64,000 nt of DNA from Commensalibacter communis (GTDB lineage Bacteria > Pseudomonadota > Alphaproteobacteria > Acetobacterales > Acetobacteraceae): assembly GCF_947179015.1 (NCBI RefSeq), contig NZ_CAMXCM010000002.1, forward strand, positions 310,001 through 374,000. Reading direction: 5' to 3'. This document shows positions 35,314 to 45,981 of this stretch, one piece after another. The position numbers and the translations under genes were made by a program. Below the pieces are notes generated by a model. That model saw nothing but the letters and a program-made list of their open reading frames with translations, searched no databases and had not been told where the DNA came from. Within the stretch, counting starts at the first letter, position 1; the number at the start of each line of letters is the position of its first letter.

Positions 35314-38190
35314 ATGGCGATAAATGATCATATTGCAAGTGTGTTCAGCGGATCAAATAGTGCCTATCTTGCTGATTTATATGCACAATGGGTCGAAAAC
35401 CCAGAGAGTGTTGACTCTTCATTTTCAGAATTATTTACAGCATTAAATGATGCACGACATATTGTTGCCAAAGATGCTAGAGGGGCATCTTGGGCTCCGC
35501 GCCCTTTAACAGATATTGTTATCGAGACAGACGAAAAAACGCCGTCTCCTTCTAAAGGAGATAAGATTTCCAAAGAACAACTTTATAGTGCTGCAAATGA
35601 CAGTATTCGGGCTATACAGTTAATTAATGCTTATCGGACTTTGGGTCATCAATATGCACAACTTGACCCTTTACAACTGAGCCACAGAATTTTGGTTGCA
35701 GAGCTGGATCCAGAAACCTATGGATTTACGGCGCAAGATATCGACCGTCCTATTTTTATTGGAAAAAATATCGCTTCGTTTTTGCCACAAGAAATACATT
35801 CAATACGAGAGATCATTGCAGGGCTTCATAAAGTCTATTGTCGTTCTATTGCTTGGGAATATATGTATCTACAAGACAATAAGCAACGCCAATGGCTGAT
35901 GCAAAAAATAGAAAATTTAAACACTGTCAGTTTGCAAAATGATGATAAAAAACGACTTTTACAACAATTAACAGAAGCCGTTGGGTTCGAAGCGTTTTGT
36001 TCAAAACGATATGTTGGTGTAAAACGTTTTGGTCTTGATGGGGGCGAAGTCACTATTCCAGCACTACATGCTGTGATTAGACACGCTGTTACTCAATATG
36101 ACGTAAAATCGATCAGCATGGGAATGGCGCATCGTGGACGGTTAAATGTTTTAACAAATGTTGTTGGTAAGCCCTTTGTTGCTTTATTTCACGAATTTGC
36201 GGGTGGCTCTTATAAACCTGATGGAATTCCTGGTGCTGCGGATGTTAAATATCACCTTGGATATCGCAAGCAAGTCGAAGTTGAAGGGAAATCTGTTGAA
36301 CTGTCGATGGCTTTTAATCCTTCTCACTTAGAAGCGGTGGGTGCTGTTGTCGAAGGACAGGTTCGTGCAGAGCAAGATCGGGATGGTCAGAAACATTTGG
36401 CTGTTCTTTTGCATGGGGATGCAGCGTTTGCTGGACAAGGTGTGGTTTATGAAATTCTAGCAATGTCACAATTGCCTGCGTATGAAACGGGCGGAACCAT
36501 TCATATTGTCACCAATAATCAAATTGGTTTTACAACATCACCAGATTTAGCGTTTTCTGGATATTATGGCACCGATGTCGCCAAAGTTGCACGAGCACCG
36601 ATTGTTCATGTGAATGGAGATGATCCAGAGGCTGTTGTTAAAGTGATGCAGCTTGCTGTAGAATTTAGAGAACAGTTTGCAACGGATATTGTGGTTGATT
36701 TGGTTTGTTATCGTCGTAATGGTCATAATGAGACGGATGAACCTGCATTTACGCAACCCTTAATGTATAATGTGATTCGTAAGCATGATACGATCTACAA
36801 AATTTACGCTGATAAACTTGCTAATGAGGGTGTGATTACTTCTGGTGAGAGTGAAGCTCATTGGAATACATTCCAAGAATATTTGCAAGCTAGCTATAAT
36901 GCCTCTCAAGATTTTCGTGTGAATACGATGGAGTGGGTTAATGCGGATTGGCATCAAATGAAGCTCAGAGGACAAGAGCGCCAAGAAGCAATTACAGCTA
37001 TTTCGATGGGTGTAGCTCAGAAAGTTGGCAAAGCATTATCGTCTTATGCTGATGGGTTTAATTGTCATCCTAAGCTAACCCGCCAATTGGAAGCAAAGGC
37101 ACAAATGTTTTCATCAGGTGAGAATATTGATTGGGCAACGGGTGAGGCTTTGGCTTTTGGCAGTTTATTATTAGAAAATTATCCTGTTCGCTTGTCAGGT
37201 CAAGATTGTCAAAGAGGCACATTCAGTCATCGTAATGCTGTTTTATTTGACCAAAAAACACAACAACCTTATGTTTTGTTAAATCATATTCAGCCAGAAC
37301 AGGCAAAAATTGATATTTATAATTCATTTTTATCTGAGTTTGCAGTGCTTGGATTTGAATATGGGTATAGTTGCACAAATCTAAACGCTTTAGTTTTATG
37401 GGAAGCTCAGTTTGGTGATTTTGCAAATGGGGCTCAGATTATTATCGATCAATTTATCAGCGCAGGCGAGAGTAAATGGTTGCAAATGTCTGGTCTGGTT
37501 ATGTTGTTACCACATTCTCAGGAGGGACAAGGCGCAGAACATTCTTCAGCAAGATTGGAACGTTTTTTACAACTTTGTGCTGATGAGAATATGCAGGTTT
37601 GTAACTTAACAACACCAGCTAATTATTTTCATGCGTTACGCCGTCAGTTGAAGCGTAATTATCGCCAGCCTTTGGTTATTATGTCTCCTAAATCTTTATT
37701 AAGACATAAATTGGCACAGTCTCCTTTATCGGCATTTATTGATGAAACAAAATTCCTTCCTGTGATTGATGAGGTTGATTCTGCTGTTATCAAAGAGAAA
37801 ATCAAACGTGTCGTACTATGCTCGGGTAAAGTTTATTATGATTTATGGGCACGTCGTCTTGAGTTGCGGTGTGAATTACAATCAGAGCAAGTCGCTTTGG
37901 TTCGTATGGAGCAACTTTATCCATTTCCAGCGCAAGAATTATCAACGATATTATCACAATATCCAAACGCAGAGATCATTTGGTGTCAAGAAGAGCCAGA
38001 GAATATGGGGGCGTGGAATTTTGTTGATCGTAAAATTGAAAAATGTTTACGAGAAATAAAACATTCAAACCCATTTGTGCAATATGCGGGACGTTTGGCT
38101 GCTGCCAGCCCAGCCTCAGGCTTATCTTCTGTATATAAATCAGAGCAAGAAGGTTTGGTGGATCAGGCGCTAGGTCATAAAAAAGCTTAA
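35314..38190 (+). CDS. sucA: 2-oxoglutarate dehydrogenase E1 component
   Basis: A 958-aa thiamine-diphosphate enzyme that decarboxylates 2-oxoglutarate in the TCA cycle. The N-terminal E1o segment (NSAYLADLYAQWVENPESVD), the thiamine-binding region with GDAAFAGQGVVYE and the NNQIGFTT motif are clear, as is the C-terminal transketolase-like part (HSQEGQGAEHSSARLERFLQ). First gene of sucA-sucB-lpd, with 48- and 52-bp gaps. sucCD does not follow. Confidence 0.97.
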   Translation: MAINDHIASVFSGSNSAYLADLYAQWVENPESVDSSFSELFTALNDARHIVAKDARGASWAPRPLTDIVIETDEKTPSPSKGDKISKEQLYSAANDSIRAIQLINAYRTLGHQYAQLDPLQLSHRILVAELDPETYGFTAQDIDRPIFIGKNIASFLPQEIHSIREIIAGLHKVYCRSIAWEYMYLQDNKQRQWLMQKIENLNTVSLQNDDKKRLLQQLTEAVGFEAFCSKRYVGVKRFGLDGGEVTIPALHAVIRHAVTQYDVKSISMGMAHRGRLNVLTNVVGKPFVALFHEFAGGSYKPDGIPGAADVKYHLGYRKQVEVEGKSVELSMAFNPSHLEAVGAVVEGQVRAEQDRDGQKHLAVLLHGDAAFAGQGVVYEILAMSQLPAYETGGTIHIVTNNQIGFTTSPDLAFSGYYGTDVAKVARAPIVHVNGDDPEAVVKVMQLAVEFREQFATDIVVDLVCYRRNGHNETDEPAFTQPLMYNVIRKHDTIYKIYADKLANEGVITSGESEAHWNTFQEYLQASYNASQDFRVNTMEWVNADWHQMKLRGQERQEAITAISMGVAQKVGKALSSYADGFNCHPKLTRQLEAKAQMFSSGENIDWATGEALAFGSLLLENYPVRLSGQDCQRGTFSHRNAVLFDQKTQQPYVLLNHIQPEQAKIDIYNSFLSEFAVLGFEYGYSCTNLNALVLWEAQFGDFANGAQIIIDQFISAGESKWLQMSGLVMLLPHSQEGQGAEHSSARLERFLQLCADENMQVCNLTTPANYFHALRRQLKRNYRQPLVIMSPKSLLRHKLAQSPLSAFIDETKFLPVIDEVDSAVIKEKIKRVVLCSGKVYYDLWARRLELRCELQSEQVALVRMEQLYPFPAQELSTILSQYPNAEIIWCQEEPENMGAWNFVDRKIEKCLREIKHSNPFVQYAGRLAAASPASGLSSVYKSEQEGLVDQALGHKKA

Positions 38191-38238
38191 ATTTATTACG
38201 ATAAAAATAGAGAGAAAAAGAGTAAGAAAGTAGTCATT

Positions 38239-39441
38239 ATGTCAGTAGAAATAAAAGTACCACAACTTGGAGAAAGTATTTCCGTTGCAACGATTGCAAA
38301 ATGGTTAAAGCAACCTGGTGAATATGTAGAAATCGATGAAGCGATTGTTGAGCTGGAAACTGATAAGGTCAGTGTCGAAGTCGCAGCCTCTCAAGCAGGT
38401 GCTTTGGGAAATCATTTCGTCAATGAAGGGGACGAGGTTGAGGTCGGTGCGATATTGACAACAATTGAAGAAGGTGGCGCAAAGGCTGCATCAGCACCCG
38501 TTGCAAAAGCACCAAAGGCAGAAGAAGCTATTAAAGCTGCTGCACCTGTTTCTTCAACGGCTGAATCCCATCAACCTATGCCTGCAGCTCGTAAAATGAT
38601 GGATGAAAAACAAATTTCTGCGTCTCAAATCGGTCAAGGCTCAGGAAAAGACGGTCGTATTACACGTGAAGATGTTGTGAATTTTGTGACGGGTGCAGGC
38701 TCTAAACCAACAGCTTCTGTGCCAGCACGTCAAGATGATCCTCGTGAAGAACGTGTCAAAATGACTCGCTTGCGTCGTACGATTGCACGACGTTTAAAAG
38801 ATGCTCAAGAAACTGCTGCCATGCTAACCACTTTTAATGAAGTTGATATGTCGGCAGTGATGAAATTGCGTAGTGAATATAAAGATGCATTTAATAAAAA
38901 ATACGAAGATGCACGCTTAGGGTTTATGTCTTTTTTCGTCAAAGCAACTGTTTCTGCTTTACAAGAATTTCCAGCAATTAATGCGCAAATTGATGGCGAA
39001 GATGTTATTTATCGTCATTTTGTGAATATGGGGATTGCCGTGGGTGGTCCAAATGGATTGGTCGTTCCTGTTTTACGTGATGCGGATCAAATGAGCTTTG
39101 CTGAGATTGAGGGAAGTATTATTGGTTTTGCCAAAAAAGCTAAGAATAATCAATTAAAGATAGATGATTTGTCAGGTGGAACTTTTTCTATTACCAACGG
39201 TGGAATTTATGGTTCTTTGATGTCCACACCAATTTTAAATATGCCGCAATCAGGTATTTTGGGGATGCATGCTATCAAAGAACGCCCCATTGCTGAAAAT
39301 GGTCAGGTTGTTATTCGGCCAATGATGTATCTGGCATTATCTTACGATCATCGTATTGTTGATGGCAAAGAAGCAGTTAGCTTCTTGGTTCATATTAAAG
39401 ATAGAATTGAACATCCAGAACGTTTATTATTAGGCGTTTAA
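38239..39441 (+). CDS. sucB: 2-oxoglutarate dehydrogenase E2 (dihydrolipoyl succinyltransferase)
   Basis: A 400-aa core enzyme. It has one N-terminal lipoyl domain with the lipoylated Lys43 in [11 protein letters not shown], an Ala/Pro-rich linker (about 80-115), a peripheral-subunit-binding domain (about 118-155) and the catalytic CoA-acyltransferase domain. The active-site motif is DHRIVDG near residue 371. It lies between sucA and lpd and completes the complex. Confidence 0.97.
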   Translation: MSVEIKVPQLGESISVATIAKWLKQPGEYVEIDEAIVELETDKVSVEVAASQAGALGNHFVNEGDEVEVGAILTTIEEGGAKAASAPVAKAPKAEEAIKAAAPVSSTAESHQPMPAARKMMDEKQISASQIGQGSGKDGRITREDVVNFVTGAGSKPTASVPARQDDPREERVKMTRLRRTIARRLKDAQETAAMLTTFNEVDMSAVMKLRSEYKDAFNKKYEDARLGFMSFFVKATVSALQEFPAINAQIDGEDVIYRHFVNMGIAVGGPNGLVVPVLRDADQMSFAEIEGSIIGFAKKAKNNQLKIDDLSGGTFSITNGGIYGSLMSTPILNMPQSGILGMHAIKERPIAENGQVVIRPMMYLALSYDHRIVDGKEAVSFLVHIKDRIEHPERLLLGV

Positions 39442-39493
39442 TTTTTAACTGACTTGATGCTGCTCTTGTTATAAATAAAGAAGGATTATCCTT

Positions 39494-41191
39494 ATGGCTG
39501 TGGAAATCGTAGTTCCTGTTCTAGGCGAAAGTATTACTTCTGCTATTGTTTCTAAATGGTTAAAACAACCAGGAGAGGCGGTAAGTGCTGATGAGGCAAT
39601 TATTGAACTGGAAACAGATAAGGTCAATGTTGAAGTTCCAGCTCCTATTTCAGGAGTTGTTGGACAGCATCAAGTTTCTGTTGGGGACGAGGTTTCGGTT
39701 GGTGCTTTGTTAGTTACTATTGGTGCTGCTGAGAGTGGCACGCCAAATAATAATGCTCCGCCACCTGTTGTTGAAGAGAAAAAAGATACATCTGTATCTA
39801 ATGATGCTGAATATGATTTGGTTGTTATTGGTGCGGGTCCAGGTGGATATGTTGCGGCTATTCGTGCGGCTCAGTTGGGCATGAAAGTTGCATGTGTTGA
39901 AAAAAGAAAAACATTAGGGGGGACTTGCCTTAATGTTGGCTGTATCCCGTCCAAAGCATTATTATATGCTTCAGAGCAATATGAAGCTGCTCAAAAAAGA
40001 TTTAAGAGCTTGGGGGTATTGGTTAAAGATGTGCAATTAGACTTGGCTGCAATGCAGGCACATAAAGACTCTGTGATTAATGCCAATGTCTCGGGAATCG
40101 AGTTTCTTTTAAAGAAAAATAAAATTACGTGGTTAAAAGGGACAGCAACCATTCCTGCGCCAGGTCAAGTTTCAATCGATGGTGAAGTTGTTACAACACG
40201 TTCTATCGTTATTGCAACAGGTAGTGAGAGTGTTTCTTTGCCTAATGTAGAGATTGATGAAAAGCAAGTGGTGACCTCTACTGGTGCTTTGTCTCTTGAA
40301 AAGGTGCCAGAGCATATGGTTGTCATTGGTGGTGGGGTGATCGGTGTTGAATTAGGGAGTGTTTGGCATCGTTTAGGAGCCAAAGTCACTATTGTTGAAT
40401 ATTTTGATCGCTTACTACCGGGCTTTGATAAAGAGGTCTCTTTGAATTTTGCTAAAATACTGGAAAAACAAGGTATTCAGCTAAAACTTGCGCATAAAGT
40501 TGAAAAATTAGAGAAAAACAGTTCAGAATCTCAAGTAATCATTAGCAATGTTGCTGGAGACCACACAGAGACTTTATATGCGGATGTTGTGTTGGTTTCA
40601 GTTGGTCGTCGTCCTGTTACACAAGGGTTGGGTTTAGAAAATATTGGCGTTGTTTTAGATGAAAAAGGGCGAATTAAAACAAACGAACAATTCCAAACCA
40701 ATATCTCTGGCATTTATGCGATTGGAGATGTGATTGCAGGTCCTATGTTAGCTCATAAAGCTGAAGAAGAAGGGGTTGCTGTTGCTGAGTATCTAGCAGG
40801 ACAAAAACCTCATATTGATTACGGGTTAATTCCTGGAGTGGTTTATACAGAGCCAGAAATTGCAATGGTTGGTAAAACAGAAGAAACGCTAAAGGCTGAA
40901 TCGATTGAATATACAGTTGGCAAATTCCCATTTAGTGCCAATGGTCGGGCAAGAGCTATGAATCAAACCGAGGGTTTTGTGAAGATTCTAGCAGATAAAA
41001 GAACTAACAAAGTTTTAGGTGTGCATTTAATAGGGCCTCATTGTAGTGAAATGATTGCTGAAGCTGTATTAGCAATGAATTTTGGGGCTTCTGCTGAAGA
41101 TATTGCATTGACTTGCCATGCCCATCCGACTCTGACAGAATCGATCAAAGAGGCGGCTTTGGGAACACAGAAAAGATCAATTCACATGTAA
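39494..41191 (+). CDS. lpdA: Dihydrolipoyl dehydrogenase with N-terminal lipoyl domain
   Basis: A 565-aa E3. Residues 1-78 form an E2-like lipoyl domain with Lys43 in [11 protein letters not shown], nearly the same motif as in the upstream SucB. A linker follows, then the flavoprotein disulfide reductase: FAD motif [13 protein letters not shown] (near 110), redox cysteines GGTCLNVGC (about 145/150) and the C-terminal HAHPTLTE catalytic His/Glu. It reoxidises dihydrolipoamide with NAD+. Its position makes it the E3 of the 2-oxoglutarate complex. Confidence 0.95.
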   Translation: MAVEIVVPVLGESITSAIVSKWLKQPGEAVSADEAIIELETDKVNVEVPAPISGVVGQHQVSVGDEVSVGALLVTIGAAESGTPNNNAPPPVVEEKKDTSVSNDAEYDLVVIGAGPGGYVAAIRAAQLGMKVACVEKRKTLGGTCLNVGCIPSKALLYASEQYEAAQKRFKSLGVLVKDVQLDLAAMQAHKDSVINANVSGIEFLLKKNKITWLKGTATIPAPGQVSIDGEVVTTRSIVIATGSESVSLPNVEIDEKQVVTSTGALSLEKVPEHMVVIGGGVIGVELGSVWHRLGAKVTIVEYFDRLLPGFDKEVSLNFAKILEKQGIQLKLAHKVEKLEKNSSESQVIISNVAGDHTETLYADVVLVSVGRRPVTQGLGLENIGVVLDEKGRIKTNEQFQTNISGIYAIGDVIAGPMLAHKAEEEGVAVAEYLAGQKPHIDYGLIPGVVYTEPEIAMVGKTEETLKAESIEYTVGKFPFSANGRARAMNQTEGFVKILADKRTNKVLGVHLIGPHCSEMIAEAVLAMNFGASAEDIALTCHAHPTLTESIKEAALGTQKRSIHM

Positions 41192-41279
41192 TTAACATAA
41201 ATCTTGTTTCCTTTGTTTAGGCATTCGATTACAGTGTGATTTTACATTAATTAACCCTGTGTAATGAGGAGTAGTAGGA

Positions 41280-42272
41280 ATGAAGCTCAACCGTATTGCT
41301 GTCAGTGTGATTGGCGTTCTGGCCGTATTGACACAAATACAATCTCAAGCAGTTCCTACTTCATTTGATATAAGAGACGATATTAAGGGGTTAGAGGATA
41401 CGAGTGGTTTACCATCATATACCCCGATTCCTGACCCTCATGCAGATCGTTCTTACGTGCATTTTTATAATTTGGCAGAGACGTCTTTATTTAAAAAAGA
41501 GCATGAGTTACATGGTTTGCCGCCTCTGCCTTTTTTGACACAAGAGGAAGCATATCAAGAGGCAGCAAGACTGACAGCATTGTTAAAGAAAACGGTTCCA
41601 AATGCACTGACTTATTCTGCGGAACGAAATAAAAAATGGGTTCAACTGGCTCAAGATGAAATGGATCGCAAAGGTCCCCCTGTGAAAAGAGCACAGTTAT
41701 TAATTGTTGTTGATCGTAATCCCAAAGTTCAAGAATTATGCTTTGTACTGGCATTCCCGAAAGGACAAGGGGAGTGGAAGGCATTAGGGGGAGGAAAGGT
41801 TTCAACGGGGAATACTGGGCGTAAATTATACTATATTACCCCAACAGGTGTTTTTTATAATACTGTTGAACGTATTGGCTATCGAGCATTAGGAACCAAA
41901 AATAAAAATGGCATTCGCGGGAATGGTATTAAAGGAATGCGCGTTTGGGATTTTGGATGGCAATGGGCAGAGAAAGGTTGGTTGCCAAACCGTGAAAAAG
42001 GACAAATTCGCTTGGAAATGCATGCGACAGATCCTGACTATTTAGAGCAACGTCTGGGTAAACCAGCATCAGAAGGATGTGTAAGGCTTGCAACAAAAAT
42101 GAACGAGTTTATCGATCATAATGGTATTATCGATGCTTTATATACCCAAGCTGCTCACAAAGATAAAAGGTTTAGTTCCGTTTTATCTAAAAAAATCCGA
42201 TTTACGCCATTGGCTGGGGATAAATTAGTTGTCGTTGATTCTTCTCATTCGGCAGATTCTCAACGAAGTTAA
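41280..42272 (+). CDS. L,D-transpeptidase (YkuD domain) with signal peptide
   Basis: A 330-aa protein exported by an N-terminal signal peptide (AVSVIGVLAVLTQIQSQA). The YkuD catalytic region ends in HATDPDYLEQRLG...SEGCVRL, giving His and the nucleophile Cys267. Such enzymes cross-link peptidoglycan or attach lipoproteins to it. The usual SHGC(I/V)R is SEGCVR here. The C-terminal 50 residues are polar and non-conserved. It is monocistronic. No terminator is obvious before 42559. Confidence 0.88.
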   Translation: MKLNRIAVSVIGVLAVLTQIQSQAVPTSFDIRDDIKGLEDTSGLPSYTPIPDPHADRSYVHFYNLAETSLFKKEHELHGLPPLPFLTQEEAYQEAARLTALLKKTVPNALTYSAERNKKWVQLAQDEMDRKGPPVKRAQLLIVVDRNPKVQELCFVLAFPKGQGEWKALGGGKVSTGNTGRKLYYITPTGVFYNTVERIGYRALGTKNKNGIRGNGIKGMRVWDFGWQWAEKGWLPNREKGQIRLEMHATDPDYLEQRLGKPASEGCVRLATKMNEFIDHNGIIDALYTQAAHKDKRFSSVLSKKIRFTPLAGDKLVVVDSSHSADSQRS

Positions 42273-42558
42273 CATTACTGGAATAAGGTGATAAAGAGGA
42301 TTGTTAATACGGATGGTTATATTTAACAAACGATCATTATCTAAATTCTATTTCAAAATTATTAAATAATAGTATTGAAAATGAACAATATAGATCTAAA
42401 TAAAATAATTATTAATCTATTGTAATGAGATTAGAAATAATAGGTCTTTTTCAAAATTGTTTGGTTAATAAATAACAATTTAATGGTATAGACTTGGCAA
42501 AAGATTGTTTTGTATAAGCTACATTTATCAGTAGCAATGATTTAGAGGAGAATATAAT

Positions 42559-42786
42559 ATGCCTATACAAACGAAAGAAGCTGAAGCATTAGAGAAATAT
42601 TTACAAAAAAAATTGGAAAGCTCTTGCCTGAAGATTGTTCTGCCTAAACGTGTTGGACAACCCGTTGAATTATGTGTTCAAAAGGGTAAAACATCAGAAT
42701 CTATTGGGACGATTTACCGTGATGAAGATGAAGGCGAGGTTTCTTATGCAATTTCGTTAACGATTTTAGAAGAAGATTTGGAATAA
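42559..42786 (+). CDS. DUF3126 family protein
   Basis: A 75-aa small acidic cytosolic protein matching the alphaproteobacterial DUF3126 pattern: an N-terminal helix, a basic middle (IVLPKRVGQPVELC) and an acidic end (GTIYRDEDEGEVSYA). Its function is unknown. An AGAGGAG ribosome-binding site is well placed. It converges with the DUF2939 gene with a 3-bp gap. Confidence 0.88.
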   Translation: MPIQTKEAEALEKYLQKKLESSCLKIVLPKRVGQPVELCVQKGKTSESIGTIYRDEDEGEVSYAISLTILEEDLE

Positions 42787-42789
42787 AAT

Positions 42790-43353
42790 TTATTTCAAGT
42801 CAGATTGTTGGAAAAGTTGGAAAGTAAGTTCTTCTGAAAATTTAAAAGAAGTTACTTTCCATTTCCAATTTTGTAAATGCAATGTCATTTCAATATAATT
42901 TTTTTCTTCCCCTGGAATTAAAATGTCAGCTTTTAATAAAAATGGGGATATAAAATGAATATGAGTGGACATAAAAGAGCGTAATAATGTTCTAATGGTA
43001 GAAGAGTTTTCGATTGAATTATCCTGTTTGATATGATTGATAAATTTAGCAAGATTATCTGGTGTTAGATTTAAATCGACCGCGTTTGAAATAGCGGTTG
43101 TCGCAAATGAATTTCCAAAATCTGGCAGATCGTCTTGGGATGTAGGGGCATTTTGAATCGATTTTGTTAAATCTGATTGTAAATTTGTTTTAATGGATTG
43201 CCAGTCCAAATATGTTATTAACTGTGGCGTATTATGGGTCTGAATTGCTTTATAAATGGACCATAATGTCGTGTATGGGTATATAATATAAAGGCCGCCT
43301 AAAAAAAGAAGTATAAAAATTAACTTCCATTTTCTCAAAAATGAAACAAACAT
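42790..43353 (-). CDS. DUF2939 domain-containing protein
   Basis: A 187-aa protein. An N-terminal membrane anchor (about 10-29) precedes IYPYTTLWSIYKAIQ, the typical DUF2939 opening, and the LITYLDWQSIKTNL segment. The C-terminal part is a soluble, probably periplasmic, domain. Its role is unknown. It is convergent with the DUF3126 gene. The upstream region 43354-43580 holds no recognisable gene. Confidence 0.82.
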   Translation of the reverse strand: MFVSFLRKWKLIFILLFLGGLYIIYPYTTLWSIYKAIQTHNTPQLITYLDWQSIKTNLQSDLTKSIQNAPTSQDDLPDFGNSFATTAISNAVDLNLTPDNLAKFINHIKQDNSIENSSTIRTLLRSFMSTHIHFISPFLLKADILIPGEEKNYIEMTLHLQNWKWKVTSFKFSEELTFQLFQQSDLK

Positions 43354-43580
43354 TTAATATTCCTTTGCGATAAAATAATCAGACGGCGGTTTGGTTATAT
43401 GAATATATAACAATCTGAATAGCATATATTTTCAATAGATAGTGGGGAATATAATTGCTATAAAGAATCTTTAGAAGTCATATTAACATTAGCTACATTT
43501 TATATTACTAATATAAGGAGCTATAAATTATTTATTTAAATTTTAAAATAAAAATGTATATCTTTGAAAGATAGGATCAT

Positions 43581-44408
43581 ATGAACTATTGTTTTTCTGA
43601 ATTGTCTATACCTTATCGTTGGACAAAATATAAAACGACTACCGCTTTTATATTAACTTTGTTGGCTGGTGGTGTCTTTTTTCCTATTTCTGGATATGCA
43701 CAAGGGTCACAAGAAAAACAATATCCGCCCAGTGCGACTGCTCCTGCTCCGGTCACTACACAACCGTTAGCACCGCAGAATGGTGCTTTACCTGCTGTCA
43801 GTGGAACGGGACAAATTCTTCCTTCTGCTACTGATAATGGGGAAAAAGGGGCTGTATCTGGTAAACCTTTGCCTTATTTTTTGTCGTTAAGGGCTGATGA
43901 AGTTAACATGCGCGCTGGACCAGGGGCACGCTATCCAATTAGTTGGACATATCATCGTCGTAATATGCCCGTCAAAGTCACACGAGAATTCGACATTTGG
44001 CGTTTAGTAGAAGATGCTGATGGTCAAAAAGGTTGGATTCAACAAGCTATTTTATCTGGAGGTCGTTCTTTTATCATAACTGGCGAGCCTTTGTCTGTAG
44101 GCCAAGAAGTGGCCGATCAAAGCAAGGATAAAGATAAAAAGAAAAGTGAGCATATGGACAGCCGTATTGTTGGTTATATTGCGGATGCGCAATCAGTCCA
44201 GCCAGGTAAAAATAGTATTATTGTGAGATCGGAACCAAAAGATAGTGCTACAGCGATTGCCGTCTTAAAGCCAGGTGTTGTGGGCAGTATTAAATCATGT
44301 CCTGCAGGATCAGAATGGTGTAATATTGCAATTAAGGGATATAATGGTTGGATACCACGAAATAGCTTTTGGGGAACAACACCTCAAGAGGTCATTGAAG
44401 GCCATTAA
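43581..44408 (+). CDS. SH3-domain exported protein
   Basis: A 275-aa protein. The start at 43581 gives an N-terminal membrane segment (about 21-40) consistent with export, followed by a Pro/Ala/Gln-rich linker. Two bacterial SH3-like domains follow: one near 95-150 with VNMRAGPGARYPISW and GWIQ, and a second near 195-265 ending WCNIAIKGYNGWIPRNSFWG. Such proteins bind cell-wall peptides or protein partners. No enzyme domain is visible. It precedes pyk by 90 bp. Confidence 0.82.
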   Translation: MNYCFSELSIPYRWTKYKTTTAFILTLLAGGVFFPISGYAQGSQEKQYPPSATAPAPVTTQPLAPQNGALPAVSGTGQILPSATDNGEKGAVSGKPLPYFLSLRADEVNMRAGPGARYPISWTYHRRNMPVKVTREFDIWRLVEDADGQKGWIQQAILSGGRSFIITGEPLSVGQEVADQSKDKDKKKSEHMDSRIVGYIADAQSVQPGKNSIIVRSEPKDSATAIAVLKPGVVGSIKSCPAGSEWCNIAIKGYNGWIPRNSFWGTTPQEVIEGH

Positions 44409-44498
44409 GGCATTTTAGAATCAATTTTTATCGATGTTTATTGTTACAAACGAAATAACTTTGATTTATTCATTTAGAATATAAAGGAATTACATATT

Positions 44499-45944
44499 AT
44501 GGAAGACAAAGCTAGTTTATTAAGAGGTCGTCGTACCAAAATTGTTTCTACTTTGGGACCAGCATCCTCTACCAAAGAAATGATTCAGACATTATTTTTT
44601 GCTGGCGTTGATGTTTTTCGCTTGAATTTTTCTCATGGAACCCACGAAGAACAAGCAGCACGATATCATATTATTCGTGAACTTGAAAAAGAAACAGGTA
44701 AGGTTATTGGTGTTCTTGCTGATATCCAAGGGCCAAAATTACGCGTTGGTAATTTTGCAGACGGCAAAGTTATTTTAAAAACTGGTGCCATATTTCGCTT
44801 AGATCTTGATAAAACATTAGGGAATGAAGAACGCGTTTGTTTGCCTCATCCAGAAATTATTAACAGTGCTGAACCTGGTTGCCGTTTATTACTTGATGAC
44901 GGAAAATTATGTTTAATCGTTCGTAAAGTTGGTAAAGATTTTCTAGAAACTGAGGTTCTTGTTGGCGGACCATTGTCTAATCATAAAGGGGTTAATGTTC
45001 CCGATATGATTTTACCAATTCCTGCTTTAACAGAAAAAGATCACAAAGACCTTAAGTTTGCATTGGAACTTGGGGTTGATTTTATTGGTCTTTCCTTTGT
45101 ACAACGTCCAGAAGATGTTCAAGAAGCCAAAGATATTTCCAATGGTCGTGCATGGATTGTGACCAAAATGGAAAAACCACAAGCAATGCAAAATATTGAT
45201 GCTATCCTTGAATTAACGGATGGTGTGATGGTTGCTCGTGGTGATCTTGGGGTGGAAATGCCTCCAGAAGAAGTGCCATTAGCTCAGATTAAAATCATTC
45301 GCAAAGCACGCCAATTGGGTAAACCTGTGATTGTTGCTACTCAAATGTTAGAAAGTATGATTTCATCTCCGACGCCAACACGTGCAGAAGCATCCGATAT
45401 TGCAACTGCAGTTTTCGAGGGTGCAGATGCGGTGATGCTTTCTGCTGAAAGTGCTGCTGGACAATATCCTAAAGAAGCTGTCACGATTATGGATCGTATC
45501 ATTAGTCGTGTCGAAAAAGACGAAGAGTGGCGTAAATTGATGGAAGCAACGCGTGAACAACCACATAACAATGTGGCAGATGCGATTGTTGCTGCTGCTC
45601 AAAAGATTTGCAACACCTTGGAAACTCCAGCTGTTGTTGCATTTACGCGTAGAGGGAAAACAGCACAACGTATGTCCAGAGAGCGCCCTGATTCAATGAT
45701 TTTTGGGGTTACTCCGACCTTGGAATCTGCTAGAAAGCTTGCTTTGGTTTGGGGAGTTCATCCTTATCACTCCATTACTGTTGATAATCCGGCATGTTCT
45801 GTCGAAGACATGGTAGCAGAAGCGTCACGTATTGTTCAAAGTTATCAAGTCGTTACAAAGGGCGATCATATGGTCGTTATTGCCGGTATGCCGTTCGGTC
45901 AAGCAGGCAGTACGAATTTAATTCGTGTGGTTGATATTCAGTAA
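44499..45944 (+). CDS. pyk: Pyruvate kinase
   Basis: A 481-aa glycolytic enzyme making pyruvate and ATP from PEP. RTKIVSTLGPAS at the N-terminus, the active-site segment around ITKMEKP (here WIVTKMEKPQAMQN) and MVARGDLGVEMP are intact. PTRAEASDIATAVFEGADAVMLSAE is the classic signature. The normal C-terminal regulatory domain is present. Possibly cotranscribed with the SH3 gene. Confidence 0.97.
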   Translation: MEDKASLLRGRRTKIVSTLGPASSTKEMIQTLFFAGVDVFRLNFSHGTHEEQAARYHIIRELEKETGKVIGVLADIQGPKLRVGNFADGKVILKTGAIFRLDLDKTLGNEERVCLPHPEIINSAEPGCRLLLDDGKLCLIVRKVGKDFLETEVLVGGPLSNHKGVNVPDMILPIPALTEKDHKDLKFALELGVDFIGLSFVQRPEDVQEAKDISNGRAWIVTKMEKPQAMQNIDAILELTDGVMVARGDLGVEMPPEEVPLAQIKIIRKARQLGKPVIVATQMLESMISSPTPTRAEASDIATAVFEGADAVMLSAESAAGQYPKEAVTIMDRIISRVEKDEEWRKLMEATREQPHNNVADAIVAAAQKICNTLETPAVVAFTRRGKTAQRMSRERPDSMIFGVTPTLESARKLALVWGVHPYHSITVDNPACSVEDMVAEASRIVQSYQVVTKGDHMVVIAGMPFGQAGSTNLIRVVDIQ

Positions 45945-45955
45945 TTAATCATTTT

Positions 45956-45981
45956 AAAGAGAGGTATTTTTATCTCTCTTT
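45956..45981. terminator. Hairpin between convergent pyk and the hybrid kinase gene
   Basis: AAAGAGAGGTA (45956-45966) pairs with TATCTCTCTTT (45971-45981) over 11 bp with one G-U and a TTTT loop. There is no long T-tail on either side, so it is a weak or shared terminator. Its right end overlaps the first bases of the kinase stop region. Confidence 0.5.
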
